Assembly (NCBI RefSeq): GCF_014205135.1
Contig: NZ_JACHMY010000001.1
Coordinates: 5,766,001 to 5,830,000, forward strand
Direction: 5' to 3'
From: Kribbella italica
Lineage (GTDB): Bacteria; Actinomycetota; Actinomycetes; Propionibacteriales; Kribbellaceae
DNA: 64,000 bases
The notes beneath the pieces were generated by a model. The model did no database searches and was not told the DNA's origin. It saw only the letters and a list, made by a program, of their open reading frames with translations. Positions 1 through 8,500 of the stretch are shown here, one piece after another; the first letter of the stretch is position 1, and the number at the start of each line of letters is the position of its first letter. A program made the translations under genes and the position numbers.

Positions 1-268
1 CGACGCCGTGCACGCCGACGACCACGATCCCGTCGTCACCGACCGCCTCGATCGCGGTCCGCGCGACGGCGCGGCGCTCGTCGTCGGACAGCGACGAGTA
101 CTCGCCGAGCGACCCGTTCGGCCCGACACCGCGGCAGCCGTTCTCGATCACCCAGCGGCAGTGCTCGGCGTACTTGTCCAGATCGGGCCGCAGTCCCGCC
201 GGCGCGCTCGCGTCCTCGGCGTACGGCAGTGCGGTCGCCACGATCACGCCATCAAGCTTCTCGCTCAC
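1..268 (-). CDS. DapA-family aldolase/deaminase, N-terminal part (runs off the window)
   Basis: Only the first 89 codons are present. The visible N-terminus has the dihydrodipicolinate-synthase-family layout: an initial beta-strand with an Asp-Gly pair, then a Gly-Ser-Leu-Gly-Glu loop where the family has G(T/S)xGE, followed by a strand ending VVVGVHG. The GTG start overlaps the stop of the upstream dehydrogenase gene (GTGA at 265-268) and has a GAGGAGGAA ribosome site, so the two are translationally coupled. Next to FAD and [2Fe-2S] dehydrogenase subunits, the likeliest role is 1-pyrroline-4-hydroxy-2-carboxylate deaminase of hydroxyproline degradation. That role is inferred from context; another DapA-family lyase is possible. 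Confidence 0.8.
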   Translation of the reverse strand, partial: MSEKLDGVIVATALPYAEDASAPAGLRPDLDKYAEHCRWVIENGCRGVGPNGSLGEYSSLSDDERRAVARTAIEAVGDDGIVVVGVHGV

Positions 269-2298
269 AGTTCCTCCTCGTTGGCCAGGTCGCCGAGCCG
301 GACCGGCACCGCGATCGTTCGTTTGTGGTCAGCCGGCCCGTCGCCGGTCAGACAGGCCGCGTTCCGCGAACACACCCGCCCCTGGCACAACCCGAGCCCC
401 ACCCGGCCGGCCAGCTTCAAACTCTTCCCCGTCTCCAGCCCTCTGGTCTGCCTTGTCCGCTCGAGATCCCCCCGCGAGACCTCTTCGCACCGGCAGACCA
501 CCGTCTGGTCGTCACTCCACGCTTTCCACCCGTCCCGCACCGGGTACGCCGCCGCCAGGGCCGCCGCAAACCGCTTGCCCTTGGCAACCTCACCCGCAGC
601 CCGATCCCCTGCCCCCGCCACCTCGCGCCCGGCGACCCGGCGCGCAGCCGCCGCTCCGGCAACTCGGCCCTCAGCCGAAGCCAAGTCCGCGCCACCGATC
701 CCAGTGATCTCCCCCGCGGCGTACACCCCCGACGAGCTCGTCTCCTGCCGCGCGTCGACCACCACCGCCGACCCGTCCCCAGTCAGCCCACACCCCGCCG
801 CAACCGCCAACTCCAGCTGCGCCGTGAACCCGTAACCAACACAGACAGCGTCGACCTCGACCTGCTCCTCCGACCCAGCGATCGGCCGCCAGTCAGCATC
901 CAGCCGAGCCACCGTCACCGCCTCAACCCGCCCATCACCGTGCGCGGCAATCACCGCCCGGCCGTGCCGCAGCCGAATCCCCCGCCGCGCCAGCACCCCG
1001 CCGTACCCCGCCGCTTCAAGCAGCTTGCCTCGGGCAACCAATGGATCGCTCATCCAGCCGCGCGCCACCGTCCGCAACGCATTGGCCTCGTACAGGCCGA
1101 CAACCTCAGCCCCAACCCCCAGCAACGCCTCAGCCACCGGCAGCAAGAACGGCCCGGTCCCCGCCAGCACCACCCGCTGCCCGACAGCGATCCGCTGCCC
1201 CTTGGCCAACGCCTGCGCCGCCCCCGCGCTGTAAACCCCCGGCAGATCCCACCCTCTGAACGGCAACACCCGATCGAACGCCCCCGGCGCCAGCACGATC
1301 GCCCCCGCGTCCACAGCCTCGACCCGCCGCCCCACAGCATCAGCGGCCCCGCGCTGCACCCACAACCGCTTCCCCTCGATCGCAACCACCGAGGTCTCCG
1401 CCAGGTGCGTCACCCGATGATGCCGACCCACCCGATCCCGCAACTGAACGAACTTCCCCCACCCGTGCTGCAACCGCCCCGGCCGCTCCGCCGAGAACTC
1501 CTCCGGCAACTGCCGATGGAACTGCCCACCAACACTCCGCCCAGCGTCGATCAACCCCACCGCAACGCCCGCTTCAGCAGCAGCCAACGCAGCATTCAGC
1601 CCCGCAGGCCCAGCCCCAATCACCACAACGTCGTACGACGAACCAACCGCCAGAACCCCCTCAAGTACCGGCCCCCGGCCGGTGGCCGGTACTTGAAAGG
1701 CGTGCCGGCTGCTGCCCCACGCCGACCGCGCGTCGTTAGCCACTGGCCTGGTCGCCGCCTGGCCCCCTTCAAGTACCGGCCCCCGATGGCTGGCCGGTAC
1801 TTGAAAGGCCTGCCGGCTGCTGTCCCACGCCGACCGCGCGTCGTTGGCCACTGGCCTGCTCGCCGCCTGGCCCCCTTCAAGTACCGGCCCCCGACCGGTG
1901 GCCGGTACTTGAAAGGCCTGCCGGCTGCTGTCCCACGCCGACCGCGCGCTCCCGCGCATCGTCCTCTCCTCGCCGGCGCCTGGTCCCGGCAGCATCGCCC
2001 CGATCTGCGTGCTGATCTCGTCCCCGGCCGACACCGTCCGCTGGCACGCCCGCACATCAGGCGTCCCGTTCACCACCACGAGACAGTCGAAGCACGCCCC
2101 GATCCCGCAGAACACACCCCGAGGCTTCTCCGCCCCTCGCGTCGTCCGCCACGACTCCCGCCCGGTCGCCATCAACGCCGCCGCAACCGTCTGCCCCGGC
2201 AACGCGTCGACCCGCTCGCCATCGACCGTGATCTCCACCGGCGGCCCGAACCGCGGCTCGGCCGGATCCCCTTCCGCGGAACGCAAGTACGGACTCAC
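265..2298 (-). CDS. Fused [2Fe-2S] ferredoxin-like / FAD-NAD(P) dehydrogenase, D-hydroxyproline dehydrogenase-like
   Basis: A 677-residue protein that joins two subunits usually encoded separately (HcnA/HcnB-like, as in proline and hydroxyproline dehydrogenases). Residues 1-105 are a [2Fe-2S] domain with Cys64, Cys69, Cys72 and Cys85. Residues from about 220 start a Rossmann FAD domain (GAGPAG at 228-233). The C-terminus has a BFD-like [2Fe-2S] motif (CRCEEV, then Cys-x4-Cys in GLCQGRVC). Between the first two domains lies a linker of about 110 residues made of three 36-residue repeats (see the repeat entry). GTG start overlaps the upstream stop (GTGA, 2295-2298). Expected to oxidise an imino or D-amino acid together with the upstream DAO-type subunit. 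The repeat linker may be an in-frame insertion that fused two genes; a separate internal start for the FAD part near 1640 cannot be excluded. Confidence 0.8.
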   Translation of the reverse strand: MSPYLRSAEGDPAEPRFGPPVEITVDGERVDALPGQTVAAALMATGRESWRTTRGAEKPRGVFCGIGACFDCLVVVNGTPDVRACQRTVSAGDEISTQIGAMLPGPGAGEERTMRGSARSAWDSSRQAFQVPATGRGPVLEGGQAASRPVANDARSAWDSSRQAFQVPASHRGPVLEGGQAATRPVANDARSAWGSSRHAFQVPATGRGPVLEGVLAVGSSYDVVVIGAGPAGLNAALAAAEAGVAVGLIDAGRSVGGQFHRQLPEEFSAERPGRLQHGWGKFVQLRDRVGRHHRVTHLAETSVVAIEGKRLWVQRGAADAVGRRVEAVDAGAIVLAPGAFDRVLPFRGWDLPGVYSAGAAQALAKGQRIAVGQRVVLAGTGPFLLPVAEALLGVGAEVVGLYEANALRTVARGWMSDPLVARGKLLEAAGYGGVLARRGIRLRHGRAVIAAHGDGRVEAVTVARLDADWRPIAGSEEQVEVDAVCVGYGFTAQLELAVAAGCGLTGDGSAVVVDARQETSSSGVYAAGEITGIGGADLASAEGRVAGAAAARRVAGREVAGAGDRAAGEVAKGKRFAAALAAAYPVRDGWKAWSDDQTVVCRCEEVSRGDLERTRQTRGLETGKSLKLAGRVGLGLCQGRVCSRNAACLTGDGPADHKRTIAVPVRLGDLANEEEL
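1661..1951. repeat. Three tandem 108-bp repeats, each with a 13-14 bp inverted repeat
   Basis: Inverted-repeat pairs lie at 1661-1673/1684-1696, 1768-1781/1792-1805 and 1876-1889/1900-1913. The arms are TTCAAGTACCGGCC and its reverse complement around a 10-nt variable loop. Copies are exactly 108 bp apart. Since 108 is a multiple of 3, the array is translated as three 36-residue repeats in the fused dehydrogenase. The loops vary while the stems are kept, which suggests selection on, or mobility of, the palindrome. Confidence 0.92.
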
Positions 2299-3443
2299 GA
2301 CACCCCCACCACAGCCGGCCGATCCACGCGGAACGGCGACGGGTCCAGGTGCGGCGGCACCCCGATGAACAGCTCGGTCAGCAACCGCCCGGTCGCCGGC
2401 GCCAGGCCGATCCCGGCGCCTTCGTGCCCGGTCGCGTGCCACAACCCCGGGACCCGCGGATCCGGCCCGATCACCGGCAGGTGGTCCGGCGCGTACGGCC
2501 GGAACCCGCCGTACGTCCGCATCACCGGGACGTCGGCCAGGAACGGGAAGATCCCGACCGCCTTCCGCGCCAGCTCCCGCAGCACGTGCACCTTGACCGC
2601 GTCGTCGAACCCGATCCGCTCCCGGCTCGACCCGATCAGCACGGTCCCGGCCCGCGTCGACTCGACGACCGTCGAGGTCTGCAGGTCGGCGTCACCGCTC
2701 CCGACCGCGCCGACGTAGTCCGCGTCGTACACCTTGTGCCGGACGCACTCCGGCAGCGGAGCCGTCACCAGGATCATCCCGCGCCGCGGGAGAATCTCGA
2801 TCGGCCCGCCGGCCGCCGTACCGAACGATCCGGCCCACGGCCCGCACGCGTTCACGACGGCGTCACACTCGATCACGCCGGCCTCGGTCTCGACCCCCGT
2901 CACCCGACCGTCCTTCTGCCGTACGGCGATCGCCGTCACGCCGGCCCGGACCTCACCACCACGAGCCCGTACGGCGGCCAGCAAAGCCGTTGCCAACAGC
3001 ACCGGTTGCACCTGCGCGTCGTCGGGGTAGTAGACCGCCGTCGTCACCGCCCGGGTCAGCAACGGCTCCAGCTCGAACGCGTCGGCCGGGCTGATCACCC
3101 GCGCGTCGACCCCCGCCTCACGCTGCGTCTTGGCGAACTTCTCCAACGGCTCCGGCTCACCCTTCGCGACGACCAGCCCGCCCTTGGCTTCCCACTCGAC
3201 ATCGGCGACCTGCTCCGGCAACCGCGCGAGCACCACCCCGAACTCCCGCCGCGACGCGATGGCCAACGTCAACTCCGGCCCCGGCTCCTTGTCCGAGACC
3301 AGCACGTTGCCCTCACCGGAAGCGGTCGTCCCGCCGGCCGGCGTCCCCCGATCGATCACCGTCACGTCGACCCCGGCCGCCGACAGCGCCTCAGCACAGG
3401 CGGCACCGATCACCCCTGCCCCGACCACCACCACGTCCGGCAT
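2295..3443 (-). CDS. DAO-family FAD-dependent oxidoreductase (D-amino acid/glycine oxidase-like, hydroxyproline dehydrogenase subunit)
   Basis: 382 residues. It opens with the dinucleotide-binding loop GAGVIGAACAEAL at residues 7-19 and an acidic strand end (VTVIDRG) that binds the ribose of FAD. The C-terminal GHEGAGIGLAPATG stretch is typical of the glycine/D-amino acid oxidase fold. It is the first gene of a three-gene minus-strand operon and overlaps the next gene by GTGA. Probable substrate-oxidising subunit working with the fused Fe-S/FAD partner; substrate D-hydroxyproline or a related imino acid, inferred from the DapA-family neighbour. A sarcosine or glycine oxidase role is an alternative. 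Confidence 0.85.
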   Translation of the reverse strand: MPDVVVVGAGVIGAACAEALSAAGVDVTVIDRGTPAGGTTASGEGNVLVSDKEPGPELTLAIASRREFGVVLARLPEQVADVEWEAKGGLVVAKGEPEPLEKFAKTQREAGVDARVISPADAFELEPLLTRAVTTAVYYPDDAQVQPVLLATALLAAVRARGGEVRAGVTAIAVRQKDGRVTGVETEAGVIECDAVVNACGPWAGSFGTAAGGPIEILPRRGMILVTAPLPECVRHKVYDADYVGAVGSGDADLQTSTVVESTRAGTVLIGSSRERIGFDDAVKVHVLRELARKAVGIFPFLADVPVMRTYGGFRPYAPDHLPVIGPDPRVPGLWHATGHEGAGIGLAPATGRLLTELFIGVPPHLDPSPFRVDRPAVVGVS

Positions 3444-3462
3444 ACCCTGACCTCATCGTCGC

Positions 3463-3480
3463 CGTTCACTTTAATGAACG
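3463..3480. promoter_or_regulatory. Inverted repeat CGTTCA-N6-TGAACG upstream of the DAO operon, likely operator
   Basis: A perfect 6-bp dyad with an AT-rich 6-nt centre, 20 bp upstream of the ATG of the three-gene operon. Position and symmetry fit a repressor or activator site. The nearest regulator gene is the XRE-cupin protein encoded upstream on the same strand; the pairing is a guess. Confidence 0.5.
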
Positions 3481-3579
3481 ATTCGAGCGTACGACGCCAA
3501 CCACCGGAGGTCAACGGGCTCAACCTGCCCCAAGTCTTCCCCGCGCCTCCCCTTCCTCCCCTGATGGGACTCTCCTCGA

Positions 3580-3607
3580 CACCTGTCTTCCCTTTCAGAA
3601 GCAGGTG
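3580..3607 (-). terminator. Hairpin after the XRE-cupin gene
   Basis: CACCTG plus CTTC pairs with GAAG plus CAGGTG around a 7-nt loop (one bulged base), starting 8 nt past the stop codon. There is no clear T-tract, so it is a possible rather than certain terminator. Confidence 0.45.
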
Positions 3608-3614
3608 GAGGAGA

Positions 3615-4205
3615 TCAGTCCGCGTGCAATGTCTCGAGCACCACGGGCATCGTGTCCGGCGGATACTCCAGCAGCAGCACCGACCGCACCTCGCCGTCCA
3701 GCGCCTCGTACTCGTGCGGCCCGTTCGCCCGGAACGCCAGGTAGTCCCCCGGCCCGAGCTCCTGACTCCGGTCCCGGGCAGTGATCCGCACGCGACCAGT
3801 CAAGATCACGTGATGCTCGGTCCCCGGATGCCCGCTCGAGTGCTGCACCTCACCAGGCCGGATCCGCTGGTCGTACACCTCGAACAGACTCCCCGGGCTC
3901 TCCAGCCGCCGCAGCATCCGCAGATCCACCGCGGCACCACTCAGCGCCTCGACGTCCGCCGACCGCACGAGCACCAGGTCCGACGCCGGCGGCTCGTTCA
4001 GCAGCGCCGACACCGGCACTCCCAGAGCGTTCGACAGACTGAACACCGTCTCGATCGTCGGATTGCCCGCCCCGGACTCCAGCTGCGACAGCGTGCCCTT
4101 CGCGATCCCCGACCGCCGGGCCAGCTCCGACAGCGAGATCCCCTGCTCGTCGCGCCGCGCGCGCAGGTTCACCCCGAGCACGCGCCCCGCTCCCTGACCA
4201 GCCAT
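3615..4205 (-). CDS. XRE-family regulator with C-terminal cupin domain
   Basis: 196 residues. A helix-turn-helix of the XRE type occupies about residues 10-65 (ISLSELARRSGIAKGTLSQ, then NPTIETVFSLSNAL). A cupin barrel follows, with the EHHVILTGRVRI and GPGDYLAFRANGPHEY segments that form the small-molecule pocket. This fusion usually regulates catabolic or amino-acid genes in response to a ligand. It starts 23 nt after the stop of the SDR gene on the same strand, so the two may be cotranscribed. Start chosen at ATG 4205; an in-frame ATG at 4217 adds four residues, and neither has a good ribosome site. Confidence 0.85.
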   Translation of the reverse strand: MAGQGAGRVLGVNLRARRDEQGISLSELARRSGIAKGTLSQLESGAGNPTIETVFSLSNALGVPVSALLNEPPASDLVLVRSADVEALSGAAVDLRMLRRLESPGSLFEVYDQRIRPGEVQHSSGHPGTEHHVILTGRVRITARDRSQELGPGDYLAFRANGPHEYEALDGEVRSVLLLEYPPDTMPVVLETLHAD

Positions 4206-4228
4206 GGCCCGGAGCATGCCATACCGGC

Positions 4229-5284
4229 CTACGGGATGACGCGGGCCTTCCGCAGCTCCTCGAACAGCCGGTAGAACATCTGCTCGGTCTCGACGTACTC
4301 GTGGAACCCGGCCCGCCGCGCCTTCGACCCATCCGCGAAGAAGTCGTAGTCCCACCCGAACACGAAGTCCGCGAACCCCCACGACGACACTTCGGCGTAC
4401 GACGTGCCGGCGAGCCCGTGCGAAGCCTGCATCCGGTCCCAGAGCGCTTCCTTGTCCGCCATCGCGTCCTGCAACGGCATCGGCAGCGGCGGCGCCACCG
4501 GCAGCTCGAACCACGCGGCCAGCTTCGGCCACAGCTCGCTCCACCGGAACAGGTCCCCGTTGGTGATGTTGAACGCCTGGTTCGCCGCGTGCGGCTCGGT
4601 CGCCGCCCAGACCGTTGCCTTGGCCAGCAACCCGGCATCGGTCAGCTCCAGCAGCGCGTCGTACGCGCCCGGCTTGCCCGGGAACCGCAGCGGCACCCCG
4701 AGCTCCTTCGAGATCGACGCGTAGACGGCGATCGCGACCGCCAGGTTCATCGGGTTGCCGAGCGCGGTACCGCCGACGGCCGACGGCCGCAGCGCGGACC
4801 AGGTCCACGCCTTGCCACGCTGCCGCTCGACCAGGAAGTCCTGCTGGTCCACGTTGAACTCGGGCGGCAGGTGTGGCGGGTCGTCCTCGCGGGCCGGCGT
4901 CTTGAACGGACCGAGATGCGCGCCGTACACCTTGTAGCCCTGCATCAGGCTCACGTGCTCCAGCCCGCGGGCGACCGGCTCGATCGCGTCGACCACGTTG
5001 GTCAGCATTGCGAGGTTGGGCGCGACCAGCTCGGCCCACGTCGGGCGTTCCTGGTACGCCGCATAGAACACATGCGTCACGTCGCTGAGCCCCGCGAGCT
5101 TCGCCCGGCTGTCGTCGGCGTCGAGCAGATCCACCGCGACGTGCCGTACGCCGTCCACGTCGTCGCCGCCCCGCCGGGACAGTCCGACGACTTCCCAGTC
5201 AGGGAGTCCGTGCAGGTGCTCCACCAGGTTGCTGCCGATCACACCGCGCGCGCCCACCACGAGCGCGACCTTCTGCTCCGTCAT
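4229..5284 (-). CDS. SDR-family NAD(P)-dependent oxidoreductase, PRISE-like
   Basis: 351 residues. N-terminal Rossmann loop GARGVIGSNLVEHL, then a GLSRR segment expected to select NADP. The HVFYAAY and GYKVYGAH motifs and the ALRPSAVGG stretch resemble progesterone 5-beta-reductase/iridoid-synthase (PRISE) enzymes, in which the catalytic Tyr and Lys sit in an unusual arrangement. Likely reduces an activated C=C bond, substrate unknown. The ATG at 5284 has GGGGA just upstream. The divergent LysR gene begins 72 bp away, so it may regulate this enzyme. Confidence 0.8.
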   Translation of the reverse strand: MTEQKVALVVGARGVIGSNLVEHLHGLPDWEVVGLSRRGGDDVDGVRHVAVDLLDADDSRAKLAGLSDVTHVFYAAYQERPTWAELVAPNLAMLTNVVDAIEPVARGLEHVSLMQGYKVYGAHLGPFKTPAREDDPPHLPPEFNVDQQDFLVERQRGKAWTWSALRPSAVGGTALGNPMNLAVAIAVYASISKELGVPLRFPGKPGAYDALLELTDAGLLAKATVWAATEPHAANQAFNITNGDLFRWSELWPKLAAWFELPVAPPLPMPLQDAMADKEALWDRMQASHGLAGTSYAEVSSWGFADFVFGWDYDFFADGSKARRAGFHEYVETEQMFYRLFEELRKARVIP

Positions 5285-5355
5285 ATCCCCAGCATGTGGG
5301 TGAACCTGTGGATAAGTCCAAGGCATCCTTTTCACAATGTGCATAAACTCCGTGC

Positions 5356-6261
5356 ATGGCGACGCTCCGGCAGCTGGAGTACCTCGTGACAGTCGTCGAC
5401 GAGGGCTCCTTCACGCGGGCCGCCGAGCTGCTGCACGTCACCCAGCCCGCGCTGTCCCACCAGATCCGCGCCCTGGAGCGCTCCGCCGGCGGCCCGCTGC
5501 TCGAGCGCCTCCCCAAGAACCTGCGCCTCACACCCACCGGCCGCGCGATGCTCCCGCACGCCCGGGCCGCCCTCGCCGACGCCGAACGCGCCCGCTGCGC
5601 CGCCCGCCAAGCCGCCGGCCTCGAAGCAGGTGAGCTGCAGATCGCGACGCTCTACTCGATCAGCCTCGGCATCCTGCCCCCGGTGCTGAAGGCCTGGCGC
5701 CGCCAGTACGCCGAGGTCGGCATCCGCCTGTTCGAACACCGCCACACCACGGAGCTGACCGAGGCCATGACCACCGGCCAGGCAGACGTAGCCATCGGCC
5801 CGGCTCCCTCGAGCTGGCCGACACCACCCCACGTCCTGGGCATCGAAGAGTTCGTCGTAGTCGTGGCAGTCGACGATCCACTGGCCCGTCGGTCCAAGAT
5901 CAAGCTGAAAGACCTGGCCGCCCGCGCGTGGGTCCACTACACGCCCGGCCACGGCCTCGCCGACCTACTCGACCAGGCCTGCGCTCAAGCCGGCTTCGAG
6001 CCCCGCATCGCCGTCCGCACCGAACAAACCGCCGCCGCCCCCGCTCTGGCCGCCGCCGGCCTGGGCCCAGCGCTCGTCCCCGCCAACATCCTCCCGACCG
6101 GCTTCGACGGCCACGTCCTCCGCCCCGACCCGCCGATCAGCCGCCCCCTCACGGCGTACACCCGAGGCACCCCAGACCCCCTCACGACAGCCTTCATCGA
6201 GGTCCTCACCACCACCTGGTCCCAGATCCCCGGTACGGCGCAAACTCCCGGCGTACGCTGA
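5356..6261 (+). CDS. LysR-family transcriptional regulator
   Basis: 301 residues. The N-terminal winged HTH is typical (RQLEYLVTVVDEGSFTRAAELL, then VTQPALSHQIRALE). A type-2 periplasmic-binding-like effector domain runs from about residue 90. It is divergent from the PRISE-like reductase across 71 bp, the classical LysR arrangement, so that gene is the likeliest target. The DUF3099-like gene follows 4 nt after its stop. Confidence 0.92.
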   Translation: MATLRQLEYLVTVVDEGSFTRAAELLHVTQPALSHQIRALERSAGGPLLERLPKNLRLTPTGRAMLPHARAALADAERARCAARQAAGLEAGELQIATLYSISLGILPPVLKAWRRQYAEVGIRLFEHRHTTELTEAMTTGQADVAIGPAPSSWPTPPHVLGIEEFVVVVAVDDPLARRSKIKLKDLAARAWVHYTPGHGLADLLDQACAQAGFEPRIAVRTEQTAAAPALAAAGLGPALVPANILPTGFDGHVLRPDPPISRPLTAYTRGTPDPLTTAFIEVLTTTWSQIPGTAQTPGVR

Positions 6262-6265
6262 CACC

Positions 6266-6457
6266 GTGCCGAAACTCACCGGCCGCCCCGGCAACCAACG
6301 CGCGTACGTCCTGATCATGGGCACCTGCGTCGGCCTCATCATCCTGGCCTGGTTCGTGGTCCGCCTGTTCTCGATCCCCGCCGCCATCGCCATGAGCGCA
6401 GTCGCCGCGGTCCTCCCACCGGTCGCCGCGATCGTCGCCAACAACCGCCAGGACTAG
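6266..6457 (+). CDS. Small two-helix membrane protein, DUF3099-like
   Basis: 63 residues from a GTG start. A basic N-terminus is followed by two hydrophobic segments (about residues 16-33 and 37-56) and a polar C-terminus ending VANNRQD. The ending resembles the actinobacterial DUF3099 family of small membrane proteins of unknown role. It sits 4 nt after the LysR stop and shares a CTAG with the stop of the convergent histidine kinase. Confidence 0.7.
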   Translation: MPKLTGRPGNQRAYVLIMGTCVGLIILAWFVVRLFSIPAAIAMSAVAAVLPPVAAIVANNRQD

Positions 6458-7797
6458 CCGAACGGCAGCACCAACCGGAACGCAGCTCCTCGCTGCCCGT
6501 CCGCCCGGTCACCACACGTCAGATCCCCGCCGTGGGCCCGAGCGAACCCCCGCGCGATCGGCAACCCCAGCCCCGACCCCCGAGTCGCCGGACTGTGCAC
6601 CAATCGCCGAAAGATCCGCTCCCGGTCCACCGGCAAGACCCCAGGTCCGTTGTCCTGCACAACAATCTCCGCGTACGCCGGGCCTGCGGCGCCCTCTGGC
6701 CCTCCGCCCTCCCCCGGCACTCGGCGGACGAGGATCTCGATCTTCCCCCGATCACCGGCCGCCGTCCGTGCGTTGTTCGTCAGATTGGTCAGCACCTGCG
6801 CAACTCGCTCCGGATCGGCTTGCAGTTCAAGGTCCTCACCAACGACCTCCACCGTCAGCTCCGGAGCAGCAAGCCGAAGCCGCTCCACCTGCGCCACCGC
6901 GATCTCCTTCAACCGCACCGGCCGCAGCCGCAGCTCCAGCCCCGCGTCGATCCGCGCAAGGTCCAGCAGATCGTCCACCAACGCACCCGCCCGCTGGGAC
7001 TCGCGAACCAGCAACAACTCCAACTCCTCCCGCCGCGACGCATCCGGCCCGAGCCGCAGCAGCGTCTCCGCCGCGGTCCGGATCCCCGCGACCGGCGTCC
7101 GCAGCTCATGCGCGGCGTCGGCCACGAACTCCCGCATCCGCGCCTCCGATCCCCGCGCCTGCTGCTCCGCGCCCTCCAGCGCATCGAGCATCTCGTCGAA
7201 CGCGGCCGCCGTCCGTCCGAGCTCCGTGTCGTCCCGCGTCGGCTGCAACCGCCCACCCCGCCGCCCGGCCGCGATCGACCGCGCCAACCCCGTCATCGCG
7301 TCCAACGGCGCCAGCGCGAACCGCATCCCGACCACCAGCGCCACCGCGGTGATCACCAGCGCCGCAGCCCCCGAGATCAGCAACGTACGTCGCAACGTCC
7401 CGCTCGCCTCCGCCAGCAACGAGGTGTCGGCCGACAACGTCAGCTCCGCCCCTCGCGTCCGCTGCCCCGCCTGCAGCGTCGCCCGCACCTGCCGAACGGC
7501 GCTCGAAGCCTCCACCGGCGGAGCCCCGAGCACCTGGCCGGACCGCAGCACCAACGTCACCCGTACGCCGTCAGCATCGATCCGCCGTACGAGCGCCGCG
7601 GGAGCGACATTCTGCCGAGCCAACTGCTGCGCCAACTGAGTCCGCCCACTCAGCAGCGCGTCCAGGTTCCGCTCGGCCTGCGCGTCGAAGACGCTCTTCA
7701 CCACGAGTCCGGTCACTGGCAGAACCACCACCAGCACCAGCAAGGCCAACCAGGTCACCCGCCGCCGCAACGAAGCAGTCCGCAACGGCATACTCAC
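6454..7797 (-). CDS. Two-component sensor histidine kinase
   Basis: 447 residues. TM1 at about 14-37, an extracytoplasmic loop of about 100 residues, TM2 at about 138-162 and a HAMP segment. A HisKA domain follows with phospho-acceptor His230 (DAAHELRTP), then a HATPase domain with the N-box (LTNLTNNARTAAGD), DNGPGV and GSGLGLPIARGFA. GTG start overlaps the stop of the response-regulator gene (GTGA, 7794-7797); ATG 7791 is an alternative two codons in. Senses an unknown envelope signal and phosphorylates the adjacent regulator. Confidence 0.93.
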   Translation of the reverse strand: MSMPLRTASLRRRVTWLALLVLVVVLPVTGLVVKSVFDAQAERNLDALLSGRTQLAQQLARQNVAPAALVRRIDADGVRVTLVLRSGQVLGAPPVEASSAVRQVRATLQAGQRTRGAELTLSADTSLLAEASGTLRRTLLISGAAALVITAVALVVGMRFALAPLDAMTGLARSIAAGRRGGRLQPTRDDTELGRTAAAFDEMLDALEGAEQQARGSEARMREFVADAAHELRTPVAGIRTAAETLLRLGPDASRREELELLLVRESQRAGALVDDLLDLARIDAGLELRLRPVRLKEIAVAQVERLRLAAPELTVEVVGEDLELQADPERVAQVLTNLTNNARTAAGDRGKIEILVRRVPGEGGGPEGAAGPAYAEIVVQDNGPGVLPVDRERIFRRLVHSPATRGSGLGLPIARGFARAHGGDLTCGDRADGQRGAAFRLVLPFG

Positions 7798-8462
7798 GAC
7801 TGGTCCGCCCGCAAGATGTAGCCAGTCCCTCGAATCGTGTGCAGCAGCCGCGGACCATGAGCTTCGAGCTTGCGCCGCAGCGCGCTGATGTGGACCTCCA
7901 CCAAGTTGGGCGCGTAGTCGTCGTACCCCCACACAGCGGTCAGCAGCTGGGTTTTGCCGACCACCCGCCCTTGCCGACCGGCCAGAAAGCTCAGCAGCTT
8001 CAACTCGGTCGCCGTGAGAACCAGCGGCCGACCACCGCGCGAAGCAGTGCCCGCATCCACGTCAACGGTCAGATCGGCCACCTGGACGACCGTCCGCAAC
8101 CGCCCCATCCGCCGCAGCACCGCTTCGACCCGCGCAATCAACTCCGCCAGCACGAACGGCTTCACCACATAGTCATCAGCCCCCGTCCGCAGCCCGTGCA
8201 GCCGATCCTGTACGCCGTCCCGCGCCGTTAGCAACACGATGCCGGCGTTGGAAACCTCCCGAGCAACCGACAGCAACGCGAACCCGTCGCGCCCCGGAAG
8301 CATCACGTCCAGCAGCACCAGATCCGGGTCGTACTCCGCGAGATCCCGCTCGAACGTCTCCCCGTCGGCCCGCGTCTCGACCACGAACCCGGCCTCCTCC
8401 AGCGCGATCCCGACCGACGTACGGAGCACCTCCGCGTCCTCGACCAGCAGCACCCGCGCCAT
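7794..8462 (-). CDS. OmpR/PhoB-family response regulator
   Basis: 222 residues. Receiver domain with acidic pocket (VEDAE), phospho-acceptor Asp52 (LLDVMLPG), Thr (LLTARD) and Lys (YVVKPF). A C-terminal winged helix follows (LTATELKLLSFLAGRQGRVV, VHISALRRKL, RGTGYIL). Start ATG 8462 was chosen to match the family N-terminus. Coupled to the kinase gene by a 4-nt overlap. The DUF1501/DUF1800 pair lies just upstream on the same strand, 38 nt away, and may be cotranscribed. Confidence 0.95.
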   Translation of the reverse strand: MARVLLVEDAEVLRTSVGIALEEAGFVVETRADGETFERDLAEYDPDLVLLDVMLPGRDGFALLSVAREVSNAGIVLLTARDGVQDRLHGLRTGADDYVVKPFVLAELIARVEAVLRRMGRLRTVVQVADLTVDVDAGTASRGGRPLVLTATELKLLSFLAGRQGRVVGKTQLLTAVWGYDDYAPNLVEVHISALRRKLEAHGPRLLHTIRGTGYILRADQS

Positions 8463-8500
8463 CCCGTCATCCTGCCACCGTCCGTCCCGGGACCGGGACC

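Noticed and set aside
1661..1951. CRISPR-like array in the dehydrogenase gene
   Set aside because: The 108-bp units are repeated in full, not repeat plus unique spacer, and are translated in frame.
265..2442. A longer reading of the fused dehydrogenase starting near 2442 with an Arg-rich N-terminus
   Set aside because: The extra 48 codons lie inside the DAO gene and are compositionally a shadow. GTG 2298 overlaps the upstream stop and matches the family start.
229..2718. Long plus-strand open frame across the hydroxyproline-type genes
   Set aside because: Pro/Arg-rich translation with no motif; it is the antisense of real minus-strand genes in GC-rich DNA.
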